Positions 44,350-56,005 of a stretch of 64,000 nucleotides of DNA are shown in pieces. A model generated the notes under the pieces. The model was not told the origin of the DNA. It made no database searches and saw only the letters and a list, made by a program, of their open reading frames with translations. The position numbers and the translations under genes were made by a program. Numbering within the stretch: position 1 is the first letter of the stretch; every line of letters begins with the position of its first letter. The stretch is from the NCBI GenBank assembly GCA_020740775.1, contig JAHEWK010000018.1:1240001-1304000 (forward strand), given 5' to 3'. The stretch is from Ilyonectria destructans. Its lineage: Eukaryota; Ascomycota; Sordariomycetes; Hypocreales; Nectriaceae.

Positions 44350-45557
44350 TACGGAGTAGACAACGTAGAGAGACCACCTATTAGATGCTCCTACCAGCCT
44401 CTTGTACCCCTCAACAAGAGGGGCCAGCAGCGTTTCTGCTGTACGAAGCATACGAAGCATACGAAGGTACGAAGGCACTCGGTCTCATTGTGCACTAGAT
44501 ATGTAGGCGCCAAGACTTGGGAACCTGGCCCTACTTTACGGAGTACTCCATCTTGCATTTGCTTCTTCCTTTGTATGAGCCACATCAAAGTGGATCGGAT
44601 GTGCGGCACTAACAATCCGTATGAGCTCAGGGAAGCTATCCAGGTACCACCAGCCTCGGCGGACAACGTACTCCGTAACTTAGGTACCCAGGCAGCGTAT
44701 CCGAATGCATCACGCACGCATCTTCCAATCGCGCAATGACAAAAGTCCATCTGAAGCAGCTGCTCGACGCCAAATCCTCTCGCGGTCCTGCTATAATGCT
44801 TTCTTTTCTTCTTCCTTTCCGTCCCCAGCGTTATCCAGCCAGCCCCAGCCCAGCCGAAGTGCGACGGGCCTCGCCCCAGTGGTGCAAGCCATCCGGGCAA
44901 GGTACCGACGGGTAATTAATTTAGCTGGGTAAGGTTGTGTCGCTGTCACCCACCCACACACACTGACACACTGACACTCAACGCGCACCCTCCTCCTCGC
45001 TCGCGAAGGAGCTCCAGTTCCAGCTCTCCTGGAGCTCGTGGGTACGCGGTTAGGTATTAGTTCGCGCGGCGCGGAAATCAGAAAGAGAGAAAAGGAAACC
45101 CACTCTCCAGCCTAACACCAAACGGGCCAGCACAGTGTGCTGTGCATGTCACCCGCTCACCACTGTATGTACTAGCGACCGCCCCCTTCCTCCATCCAAC
45201 TACTATTCCCCATCACTTTTCAAGACGCCATATCCTCTACTCCGTACGCACCAGCCAGCCATATCAGCCCATGGAAGCCACAGTGCCTGCGTCTCACCCA
45301 TCCTCTCATCCTCCTCCGCCTCTTTCTCCTCCCCTTGCCCTCCGCAAATCGAAATCCGGGCCAACTCGCTGGGCCCGTGGTAGTAGATCCGAACTGCCGT
45401 GCGAGGCTTGCCTACCTTCCTTACCTCCCCTTGGTCCTCGCTGGTAGTGCTGTGCCTAACTATCTGCCTTCCCAGCTAGCTCGAGCGATGGGAAGTGGAC
45501 TAGTCGGCTCCAGACCTCCCCTAAAGTAAGGCGCAGGGCACCTGCAAGTACGGAGTA
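44350..45557. repeat. Cluster of dispersed TACGGAGTA words
   Basis: Exact TACGGAGTA or its complement TACTCCGTA occurs at 44350, 44537 (extended to the palindromic TACGGAGTACTCC), 44669, 45238 and 45549. A sixth copy is at 53000, and a near-match (TACTCCGTC) lies near 39322. About half a copy would be expected by chance in the entire window. Confidence 0.75.
44442..44475. repeat. Short tandem repeat TACGAAGCA/TACGAAGG
   Basis: Two 9-base units TACGAAGCA followed by two 8-base units TACGAAGG, head to tail, in the gene-free region. Confidence 0.8.
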
Positions 45558-45884
45558 CAGACGGTCCTGGCAGGTTTAAGGCAGGCACCATCTCCGTCTC
45601 CGTCTTCTGTCGTGGTCCCGGCCCGCCCTGACGAAGCCATTCCTCTTTCTTGGGTTCTCTTTCTTGGGTCCTCCAGTTTCCCCCTTTGGCCTGTTTTTGA
45701 TCACGGGGTTCCCGGGCCTTGTTTTTGACGGTCGACACATATTACCGTCCGTGTGCCCTTGCGATCGAGGCCTTTGGCAGAAAGCACCAGAGCAGTGACA
45801 TCGATTAACCTGCCCACGCGACATCACGACGCTCACTGGCCTGGCGCATCCGTCCTCCCAACTCGACCACGTGGGACATCTTGT

Positions 45885-46080
45885 ACGCTGCGCCAACTGC
45901 GGCTGTGACTCCGATTTGCGACTTGTGGTTTGCGACTGCCAGTTGCGCCTGCGCCTGCGACTGCCACTGCGGCTTACGACTACGCCTTCAGGACTACGCC
46001 TGCAACGCCGACTCCGACTTGCGACTCTGCCCAGGACTACGGCTTCGACTACGTCAACGTCTACGACTAGCAACTCCGAC
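45885..46080. repeat. Degenerate CGACT/TGCGAC periodic tract
   Basis: About 200 bases are built almost wholly from variants of TGCGACT, CTGCG and CTACGACT with a period near 6 bases. It has the look of an old, diverged simple repeat. It lies about 1.25 kb upstream of the regulator's start codon. Confidence 0.6.
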
Positions 46081-47313
46081 TCCTCATCCACCTCGTTGTC
46101 TCGCCTTCACCCCATCGGCTTTGGCGCAGTGCTTCTACCAATTTTTGCCTTTCCACCTTTCGCCACCTTTGTGCTTGTTTTGGCCTCGCCTAAACGAGGC
46201 TGTCTGGACTCACTCTCCCCCTCCCACTTCCATCTCCTCTCATTTCTCTGTCATTTTCCTCCATACTTCCGCGTGAGGCGCCAGCCTGGTCTCTTTGGTG
46301 CGGGTACGCACGAGATACGACTAGAGCGTGAGAGTCATGACCGAGGCGCGCGACAGACTTGATTGAAGACACTCACTCGTTTGCTCCCTTGCTCACTTTT
46401 TGCGACTGAGCCGCAACGAACCAGGGTTCGTCTTTTTTTCTCACCAAAAAAAACCACACCAACCACCTCCGTAGCTTTTTCAAGCATTGCAGACGGGCAT
46501 CAGCACGAGCTTCCCCGGTGTCCAGTGTTACCCGAGACTCCAACTGCGGGACAGACACACCGGACTGCTGCACGCCTAGATCTGCGGCTGTGCAACCAAC
46601 AAGATCGAGATCCAACCCGGCCACGCCAACCAACAAACAAACCCAAGACACACCAAGCCGGCAGACAACCAGGCCAGCAAGCACCGCGACGCCACGCCCC
46701 GTGCATCTCGTGCCCTCTCCACACCAGCATCCAATCCACCATTTCCCCTTCTTCTAACTTGCATTCAACTCATCGCCTTGGGTGAGCTAGCCGTTGCTGC
46801 CGCAGCCTGATTCATCTCCAACGCCCCAAACTCCTCCATCCTCCTACATCTCGCCTGGCCTCCCCCTCTCCTCACCGTCTCACCGCACTCCCTCGCTTCT
46901 CTCTGCATCCCCTCACCTCCCATCACCTCCCCCCATTTTATCACGTCGCTGAACCGTGCGGATGGGTCGCCCGCCTCCTCTCGCTTGCCCCCCTCGACTG
47001 AGAAGAGACACCGAGATTCAACATCGCCCGCTTTGACCCTAGTCTTCAACTGCCGGCCCGCTTCCCCAACCAACACTCCCGGGGCCGGCCCGCCCCCTGT
47101 CGCAACCACCTCCGCTCCGACCGTGCCCCGGTTGGACTAACGGAGGAGCTTCGGGCCCGTCAGGTGGAGGTTGGTTCCAAGCTTGACGCCCCAGCCGGCG
47201 CCTTAGCCTACCCCCTTCGTGCCACTCCCGAGCCTGCGTCCGCGTCCGTGTTGGCTGTCACCCTACCTGTCGTCCTACCATCCCGTGCTGTCGAATCCCC
47301 GACGGACAACATC

Positions 47314-49681
47314 ATGCCGGGTTCCGAGGCCTTACAGACACAGGCCGCTCGTCGCCGTGCCGAACGCCAGACGTCGTCATGTACCGAATGCCGTCGCCGC
47401 AAGCAAAAGGTACGCTCCCTTCTCAGTTCCGACTCTCTCCCTATTCTACTCCCATTCTGCCGGTGTTCGGTTCACCGCTCTCGCTACTACTCCTACCCTC
47501 TAAGGCATCCGTGGTGAAAGTCAGTAGTTGACACTAGCCTGGGTGTCATGGTGAATCGTTGATGTTAACACAGCTCGTCGCAGTGTTCCCAAGGCCAGCC
47601 GTGTACCAACTGTGTCCGTCGATTTCCCCAACCCATCTGCGAATATAAGGCCAAGACCCCTAAAAGGTGAGTTATCCTCGAGATGTCACCACCCGAGACA
47701 CTCCCCGCTTCGGGATGGACAGACATTGACACTCATAACTGCAGGCATCCACATGCGGGAGTTGCCGAGCGGCCGCCCATGGCGGTGGCACTCAGACACG
47801 GTCCCTACGGTCACCTTAACCCTGCTGCGATCCACGATGCTATCCTCCAGGTAGACGAGTCCTCGCATGCGATGCTGGTTGACTCTCCCGACTCCAACCA
47901 CTCCTCATCTCCCACATCCTCATCAGACCACAGCTCTGCTCATGCCTCACCCACTGAGACACCAGCAACCCCCTGGGTCCCTTTCAAAGTAACCTTCGAC
48001 GAGGAGAATGACCCCGAGACCATGCTTGAAAACCTTCGTGTTATTTTCGAACGTCGTCTCAGTATCGCCAACCGTATCCCCGAGAATGAATGGACAGAGG
48101 ACGAGGCAAAGGCCCTCATAACGTCAGAAGACGCCCGCCGACCCCTGGCTCTTCCCGTCGAGGGCGCGATGGAACAGCTCCGCTTTTTGCCCATGGCTCC
48201 GACCAAGATGAACAAGGAGCTTGTGCGGATACGTAGGTGTTGCACAAGACCCTCTATGTTGAACCTTGCTGACTGCTAATGGGATCACAGATCTACAATT
48301 ACTGTGCCGCTTCAAAGTGTCCGTGGACGGAAATCCGGATCCTAACAATGCCTTCATGAAGTACTGGGTTCCATGTTGCGTACAAGACCCTCTCCTCTTA
48401 CAAATTGTTTTGTTTACATCTGCTTGTTTCTTTTCTGAAACGGGTCATATCCCCAAGACATTGGCCATGATGCACAAGGGCAGGGTATACCACATGCTTA
48501 ACGAGCAGCTTCAACACGAAGCCACTATGACTAGCGACACCTCCATCCTTGGCGTTGCCCAGATGGTCATCGATTCCTGGTACTGGGGAGCCACGGCTGA
48601 TCTTAAAGCTCACATTCGAGGTCTCAAACAGATGATCAGACTGAGAGGTGGTTTGGACAAGTTGGGGCTACACGGCTTCCTGAGCAAGACGGTGATCATG
48701 TGCGTTCTCCCTTTCACATCTTCAGAGATAGGGCTTGGATTCATCATTGTTTTTTAGCACAATGGAAACTAACTGGCTTATAGTCATGACGTCGTTATGG
48801 CCCTCGCCCATGAAATCGATCCTCTAATATATGGTCATCCAGGTTTCGAGTTCGACGATCCTATCATGATGCCATTTCATACCGCGTTGAATTCGCCTCT
48901 CATTTTCGGGTGGCCGACATTCACAGCCTGCGCCAACTCCTTACAGCTGCATCCCAGCACGGCCATGATTCTAGACGAAATACGATACCTCATCGAAACT
49001 GTCCTTATGTTGCCTGAGCAGCCCACCGTTGAGGAGCTTCAGAAGGTTGTGACAGCTGCCGGTTGGGTTCGTGACCGCATTTCCGAGCTACCAGAGGATA
49101 CGCCTGCTCGACAAAATCCCAACTCCCGAACCAGTTCAGCGGCCACCACTCCAAAGACTGCGCATGATGCACAAAGCCCTGAGTCTACTAGATCTGATAA
49201 TTCTTCTCCGTCTATTGAACTGCCGGACTTGATGTATCGCTGTGTCCGCATGACTGCATTGATCTACTGTCGTGCGATCCTGAACCGCACACCAACCAGC
49301 GCCATTTGCTCCGAAATCGATTTTCTCATGATCTGGCAAGCGGTGTGGGCAGTCACCCTACCGACCTGGAAAGCGACAATAGGCATCTTTGTCTGGGTCA
49401 TGTTGGCAATTGTACCTAGCTGTCACAACTCAGGGCCAGCCCGCTTCATAAAGACACTCATGGTTGCCGGGTTCATGACAATTGGGGTTGACAACTGGCA
49501 CCTTGTTATGGATGTGACAAGAACGAGCTTTGCACTACAGAAATGGCTTGCGGGCGGAAGGCATGGCTATGAAAATGGAGGCATGAAGGGCCTTAGCGGG
49601 GGGGAGAGCGTCGTGGAAAAGTACGGTTTTACTCTCAAGGACGTCCTGCCAGAGATATATCTCCCAGTTGATGATGAATGA
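47314..49681 (+). CDS. Zn(II)2Cys6 fungal transcription factor
   Basis: Five exons, 47314-47409, 47584-47666, 47745-48232, 48291-48699 and 48784-49681, give 657 residues. The binuclear zinc cluster spans the first splice: CTECRRRKQK joins CSQGQPCTNCVRRFPQPIC, so all six cysteines are present only after the first intron (47410-47583) is removed at the second of two nearby AG sites. An in-frame ATG at 47164 would add 50 residues. I chose 47314 because MPGSEALQTQAARRRAERQTS is a normal lead into such a domain. A Ser-rich linker follows (SNHSSSPTSSSDHSSAH). The remainder is a helical regulatory region of the fungal-specific factor type (ILGVAQMVIDSWYWGATAD, GLKQMIRLRGGLD). It would act in the nucleus. 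The oxidase gene only 321 bases downstream is a natural candidate target. Confidence 0.85.
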
Positions 49682-50002
49682 CATTCGGCCTGATTCGTCT
49701 CATTCTCCCGTTGGCGCAGACCACGACACTTGCCGTGTCGCGGCCAAAGTCACATGCGGCCCGACGGCTCCCGAAGCCCCCGCTGCCACGTATGACGACA
49801 TGTCTCACTCAGCCTGTCGATCTAGCGAACAACACAACCAGCTGGATCCACCACGGCACATCGTTAGACACCCAGTTGGTATCAAAAGCCCACCATGCCC
49901 AGGTCACGATCCAGGTGCCTACCTCTTAAATTTGCTCCCTTCCGGGCAAGTTGATCATCAGAGCCACGGCAACGCCGTATCACATAATCGACATTATCCG
50001 TG
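49682..50002. other. Short intergenic region between regulator and oxidase
   Basis: 321 bases between the transcription factor stop and the oxidase ATG, on the same strand. It must hold the 3' end of the first and the promoter of the second. CGGN-spaced words typical of Zn2Cys6 targets could be sought here, but I do not claim a specific site. Confidence 0.5.
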
Positions 50003-51453
50003 ATGTGCGACTTCAATCAACTGCGGACTGGCATGCCAGATGGACAAGCCCTCCTACCCCAAGATGCAGGCTACGAGGCGGCCTTACGGCGATGGAGCGC
50101 TGCCTGCGAAAAGAGAGCTGTATGCGATATCTTTGATATTGATGTTTGACGCCACTGACCGCCATTTAGGCTGTTGTCGTCAAGCCAACATGCGCAATGG
50201 AGGTATCTGCAGCTATCAAGTTCGCTATTACGACCGAGATACCTTTGACAGTTTGCGGTGGTGGTCACTCCTCAAGTGGAACATCCTCATCTGACGGCAT
50301 GGTCATCGATCTGAGCAATATGAGGAATGTGGACGTCAATCCTGCAGAAATGTCGGTCACTTTCGGCGGCGGTTGTCTGTGGGAGGATGTGGACACGGCT
50401 CTCGAGCGCTACGGCCTCGCGACTGTCGGCGGCGTTGTCAACCATACTGGTGTCGGTGGACTGATATTAGGTGGAGGCCATGGCTATCTCACGCCGCTTC
50501 ATGGTCTCACCATTGACAATCTCATTTGGGCTGAGGTTGTCCTTGCGGATGGCACAATTGCCGAAGTGTCCGAGGAGAAGAATCCCGACCTCTTCTGGGC
50601 CATCCGCGGTGCCGGTGCAAACTTCTGCGTCGCTACCGCATTTATGAGTAGGGTCTTCAAGCAAGGAAAGGTCTGGAGCGGCACGTTGGCATATTCATCT
50701 GACAAGCTATCGGAACTTGTGGCCGTTGCCAACGAGCTGCACGACCGGCACAATTCACTTGGCCATTGCCTCGCGCTTGGCATAGGTTACGGCCCAGACG
50801 GCATAACCCACGTTATCTCTGCGATCCCTTGCTTTCAAGGCACGGAAGAAGACGGCAAGGACTACTTTTCGAGGCTTCTAGCCGTCGAGGCGATTGCGAA
50901 CAACACTGCAATGATGTCGACGGCGCAGATGAACACGCTGCTGAACCCCATTTTCGCGCATGGCATTCGGCGTCTTATGGGATCTGGGAACGTGACAATG
51001 CCTCTTGATGCCCAGGCCTTGTTACAGACTGCCGAGATGTTCTGGGAGTTCTGTGACGCTCGGAAGGGGATGGACAAGTCGGTCATCGCGATAGAGATCT
51101 TCCCGACTGACAAGATCCGGGCTGTTGCCCAGAATGCAACTGCTTATGCCAACCGAGGCGACTACTACGACGCAATGACGGCGTTTGGCTGGGAGGACGA
51201 GTCTCTTGATGGCGACGTTCGAAAATTCAACCGAGAGATGTGCGCGCAGATTCGTGAGTCCAACGGATATCGTGCTCGTCCCAGCGAGGGTGGATCCAAG
51301 GAACCCGTGGGCAGATACATCAATATCGAAGCCGATTACATCTCACCACGAGACGCGTACGGTATCAACTTCCCTCGTCTCCGAGAGCTCAAGGTAAAAT
51401 ATGATCCGCGAAACGTATTTCACAAGTGGCACGGGATTGTCGAGAGATCTTAG
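50003..51453 (+). CDS. FAD-linked oxidase of the BBE/6-hydroxy-D-nicotine oxidase type
   Basis: Exons 50003-50119 and 50170-51453 give 466 residues. The PCMH-type FAD-binding domain is clear: the His72 loop TVCGGGHSSSG (His is the usual covalent FAD anchor), WEDVDTALERYGLATVGG, GVGGLILGGGHGYL and NPDLFWAIRGAGANF. The second covalent Cys of bicovalent BBE enzymes is absent (the loop reads GGVVNHTGVGG), so a single 8-alpha-histidyl link, as in 6-hydroxy-D-nicotine oxidase, is expected. The C-terminal BBE motif is present (RLRELKVKYDPRNVFHKWHGI). No secretion signal is seen at the chosen start, so it is probably intracellular. Such enzymes oxidise alcohols, amines or sugars, often in small catabolic or secondary pathways. 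The substrate is unknown. The gene sits just downstream of a Zn2Cys6 regulator. Confidence 0.85.
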
Positions 51454-53359
51454 TAACGATGGAACTGTCCTAGGATAGCAGCCTGGTTGTGCTTTTGAGG
51501 TATTCCCTCCAATGATTTAGTATCAAGATGAATTTAGTAAAATGATGCATTACACGTCATTCAATACAATAATTTCAATTCATATTGGTCTCTTCTCATC
51601 TGGTTTGGTTTGAGTGAACATCTGAACTCGGCAAAGCTAACGTGAAGAGGCTTTACAGTATACATACGAACTACATTCTACGGATTTGACAACAATACTC
51701 GAATCCATTTCTAATTCGAACACCACATTCTACCTTTCTCGAAATAGAACATAGGTTGAAGATGGGAAAAATTTGCGAAATCTAAGCTTAGGTATAGGGT
51801 AGTAAATATCAATATTAAGACAGAGGATCAACCTAAAACTGGATAATCGAAACTGTTCGAGAGGCCGAATCCTTTGACTGTCTAAGGTTGACTTAGTACT
51901 AGGCAATGGCTTGGCGGTGCAATCCTACCATGCTATAAAGCCGCTCGCCCGGTGAGGATATCAATCAGCAATTATCAATACAGATGGAAGACACCATCAG
52001 GCCTGTTGATACAACCCATAGACGCTCCTTGCTGAGAATTGAGCTTGTAACCGTGATTACCATGATCTTGACCATTCGGAACATAGCCAGAGTAGCATTC
52101 TCGTACAAGTCGCCAATGTCGTCCCCTCGTTGGCCTCCCCGGTCTAGCCACCCCTTACATCGGTTGTCGCCTGTCGCCTGTCGCCTGTCACCGGTCACCG
52201 AATTAGCCGACATGCGTCAGGGTTTTGACCGGGGACTGCCCGCGCCAAGCAGCAGCTGACGACGAGCTGTAGGGTGTGCAGTCCCGATATGGGAAAAGGC
52301 GACGCCCTCAGCTTGACGACCCTGCTTCCCTTCTGTCCGCAACCCTCGTTAATTTGGGTTGCAAATGCTACCCGAGACGTCTGTCTTCGAGGGCGGAGGA
52401 GATGCCCAGTCAACGTAGTTAATGGCGCTAGGGTAGAAACACGCTGTGTCCCCTTGTTTGGTGTGGCGCTCGACATGGGACCGAGCTGCGTGCGGTGGAG
52501 GATATATCGTGGGATAATTAGTGGAGAGAGAGGGGAGAACGGTGGGCGGCTTTTGTTGGGGGCGAGGGGATAGAGCCACACGATTGCAGCACTAACATGG
52601 AGGATGGTACGTCTGGTACATGAAGAGGTCTGAGAGGCGTGCAGGCTGTGGCTTCGATGAGGGTTAGGGGAGTGAGTGCGTGAGAGATTGAGACGCCCGA
52701 GGCGATGGAAAATCCGAAGGAGCGAGTGAGCGAGTGAGCGTGGGATGGCATGGCCGGGGGTTGCCACAGAGGGGGTTGAGTGATTGGGTGAAGACATCGC
52801 ACGGTAGGGTATCGTATGGCAAGGCTTGCGAGACATGGGTAGCGATGGATCGATGGAAATGCGTCTCGTCTCGGTGGCATGATACGATACAAGACACTAC
52901 ATAGTACCACGGACCGTCAGCCCCAATCTGAGTCTGCAGCACTGGGCTGCCGGAGTGCAGCATCTGCGACGGGATCTGGATCTGGATCTGTCCGATAGGT
53001 ACGGAGTAATAAGTTGACATGCTAAGAAGGATTGACTACGGGGCCATCCCGGGGGAGACCAGGAACCCCCGAGGTTGTCCAAGAAGATGGTGGTCGACAC
53101 ACCCACCACCTAATGCGGACTCTTAGCGGGCGTTGTGATGGAATAGAAAATCCCTCGGCCGAGTTGGACGGCGGCGGCGGCTGCGGCGGCGGCGGCGGCA
53201 TCGATGAATAACAGCGTCGGAGCGGCTATGCGCTATGCGGGCCATGTCGTTGTGACGGGCGGAAACATATGTGAGGCTGTGATAAATACAAAAGGCGCGC
53301 AGTAGTGGCGCTCGCACGGTTGTCTCGTGCCTCTTTTTTTGAGCCCGCGGGCCGGCGGG

Positions 53360-55066
53360 CCCGTATATGCACGATGCAGTGGCGGAGGAGCAGCAGTAGT
53401 TGGAACGCGGCAAGGCAGGACAGTCACAAGAAGGTACATCAGTTGCGGGGAGTTCAGCTGCACAAACACCCAGCGGCTTTCTGAGTCCTATTCACCTTCT
53501 TGGCCGGGGGGTTAAGTTAGTTAGGAGACTGCTGTTGGTGGATGGTAACCTGGGGCATTCCACATTACCTGAGACATCTGGGCCAACATGCGTAAAGCTC
53601 CTACCCAGGTGATATCTCCCTTTAACCCTGATGAACGCTTTTTTGCCACCTGGATTTTACCCAATCTTGGCTCGTTGTTGTCTGCCATGCCATTCGAGTG
53701 AAATTCATCATGTGCAAGAACAAGGACGACTTCGTCTGGAGAAAACCATCAATTGATATGTTTGTTGCGCAGTTGTCTGTCTTGTCCTCGAATATAACCC
53801 CGGAGATGCCGTGGAGATGTACACTACCATTAAAGAAGAATATGGTGTCTTCCATCGCTTGAGTCATTGGCTTATCAGTCGGTATAAGAGTCCCTTTCGA
53901 CAGTATTTAGTTGGAAACACACCTCTGCCCAGGCTGTGCCCTCATAGACCAGAGCAGGTAATGTCTAGTTTCCTGCAACTGCCACAACTTGGATCCTAAA
54001 GTCAACAGGAAAATGCTCGAGCTTCTCTATAGGCATGTGGTAAACATCTTTCTACACTTGCCCACCCTAGAGTTTTCTCGAATTGGGTCTCTCCACGCGC
54101 CAGCTATTTAGGCGGCTCGCATCTAACCGGCAACTTGCATCTGGGTTTGAAGCTAACGAGAACTGTGACAGTAGCTCCATATTTCGACTATTCTCCGAGG
54201 ATCGACGCCCATCGAATGCCTTGATTGACGAGGACCTGCATATGTTTTGCCTACGCCGCACCTTTCTTTTGGCCCACCGCTGTGGGCCATCTTGACAGAC
54301 CCAGAATACTACAAATGCGAGTGTCTCTCCTGGATGGAAGCATACGAGCACCACCCGGAAACGTTCTTCTTCCTATTGAAAGGCGAAGTTCGAGGCGAGC
54401 TGGCTTCGCAGTCGCCATACACATGGTAAATCTATCCCGTCGCGTAACTGCAAGGTGCTTCTTTTGAAGTGGAGGCGTCAGAGCTAGGAGACCCCGAACC
54501 GGATAATCAACTACGCGGCTAGGACGACCTGGTTGTTTGATTTCATACTCGGGAGACTCCTGAATTCCAGGTATTTCGCTCCCAGAGAGGTAGCTGATGA
54601 CTAGTAGGGGCTCGACCCTTTTAGTGTTAAGGAAGTGGGTGCTATGGAGCTTCGCCAAAGATAAAGGAGAAGGATAACAGACCTAGTGAAATTGGACTAC
54701 GACAGGGTAACATGCCTAGATCATGACCTGAGACGATCGAGGCTCCGGAAGAGATCCTTGGCACAGTTGAGATTCTAGTGAAAGTATCGTGAATGGTTGA
54801 ACTAGAGGATCCGTGGAGCGACACGTGGAGAAGTATAGGGGGAATTGCGTCAACTGTGGGTTTCGGCACAGGGGCATCAGACGAAGCTAGGGGAGGGCGT
54901 CGTGCTATCAGATAGAAGGTGCAATGTACGTATCAAGCTCGATCTGAAGGCCACAGGTCCGTGACGGGCAGAAATGTTGGCCTGGACGGACATGGAGCGC
55001 GCACAAATGCGGACGCATGCTTGCCTTACTTCCCCTTTGGCCTTCTCCCGTATATGCACGATGCAG
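53360..55066. repeat. Recurring 20-base word 1.7 kb apart
   Basis: CCCGTATATGCACGATGCAG is present exactly at 53360-53379 and 55047-55066 in the same orientation. A second shared word, TGACGGGC(G/A)GAAA, lies 85-110 bases upstream of each copy. This suggests two diverged copies of a sequence of about 120 bases. Confidence 0.6.
53580..54430 (+). pseudogene. Coding-like fragments, unrecognised
   Basis: Three plus-strand stretches read like protein but lie in different frames and are ended by stops: about 53603-53698 (PFNPDERFFATWILPNLG), 53754-53999 (EYNPGDAVEMYTTIKEEYG), and 54247-54429 (AILTDPEYYKCECLSWMEAY). The minus strand also has an 81-codon frame at 53622-53867, so strand is not certain. 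I could not link the pieces with convincing introns. They may be a decayed gene or exons of one I failed to assemble. Confidence 0.25.
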
Positions 55067-56005
55067 AAGAGCTGGAGTAAGAGGAGGAGGAAGCCAGGCA
55101 TGCTCATAGCTACAGTAGTGACACGGACTCTCGTAGGGCACATGGTGTACCAGAGCTAAGCAAGTAAGAGAAGAGGACATGGCGCACATCCCCTGCTTCT
55201 CACATGGCCCCCAACCCCACAAGGATCCTCCGATGCCACCCCCATCACATTACAACCATGCCCACGCCGTGACGTGCCCATACCCCTCCATCACTGGCAC
55301 GTGGCATGTTGCCGGAACACCTCCGCGCGCCCAGAGGAAAAGAGGGCCGGGGGCTCTGGGGCTAATGTGCGTTTTGGAGGGGTCCGCAGGCATTGGCGCG
55401 GTCCGGCGCAGGATCAATCAAGGCTGAGGCAAGGGCGCGCAGGGCGGGCGCAATGCGCGCAGAGAGGGGTTCGGCGGATATCTGAGGCTGTCCGGGGGGG
55501 TGGTTGGCTCCCATGTTGGCGCAGTATCCGATGTACATTGTGGTATTTCTCCGCGAAGATGGGGGGATGCGAGAGATGAGTAGAGCACCGCACGATCGGT
55601 CGGCGGAGACCGGAGCGCGGGGAGCGGGTGGGCCCCGGGGTGTCTCGCCCGACCCGAGACGCTTTGTCAGCTCCGGGCCGGGACGGTGGAGATCGGAGGG
55701 TTTGCCATGTTCGGCCCCGAGAGGGCTTCTCAACCTCACATGGTTCGCCGCGGTTGGACGAGCGGACGTGCCTCAACAGGATGCGCCGCTTCGTCTGCCA
55801 TGACGTGTGTCATCGCCGCTGTGATTTAGTGGAGTTGGACTGGAGCCGGGCCGAGGAAGCCCCGCGTTTGCAACTTCGAGGAGGACCTGAACTTGATATG
55901 CCATAGAAACCCGTCATTTTATCATCCAGCCTCGCCCACTTACACCTTGAAATCAGCGACAGAACCTAACGGATCTTATCACTCTTACCTTGCTTCTCAG
56001 TGACA

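Larger units (their letters stand above)
42161..47313. other. 5.2-kb gene-free region upstream of the Zn2Cys6 regulator
   Basis: No convincing gene lies here. It contains five copies of TACGGAGTA or its complement (44350-45557), a short tandem repeat at 44442-44475, a degenerate ~6-base periodic tract at about 45885-46080, and a pyrimidine-rich stretch (46750-47000) that is probably the leader or promoter of the downstream transcription factor. Confidence 0.5.
51454..56005. other. 4.5-kb region without a supportable gene
   Basis: 51480-51960 is strongly AT-rich. 52140-52200 has three tandem copies of CGCCTGT. 53165-53200 is a GCG-type trinucleotide run. 53580-54430 carries coding-like pieces in changing frames (separate entry). 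A 20-base word recurs at 53360 and 55047. I could not assemble an intact gene. Confidence 0.5.

Noticed and set aside
53622..53867. Minus-strand DDE transposase remnant
   Set aside because: One phrase (VLVLAHDEFHSNG) recalls the HDE box of fungal transposases, but flanking sequence does not continue the similarity and the plus strand reads at least as well.
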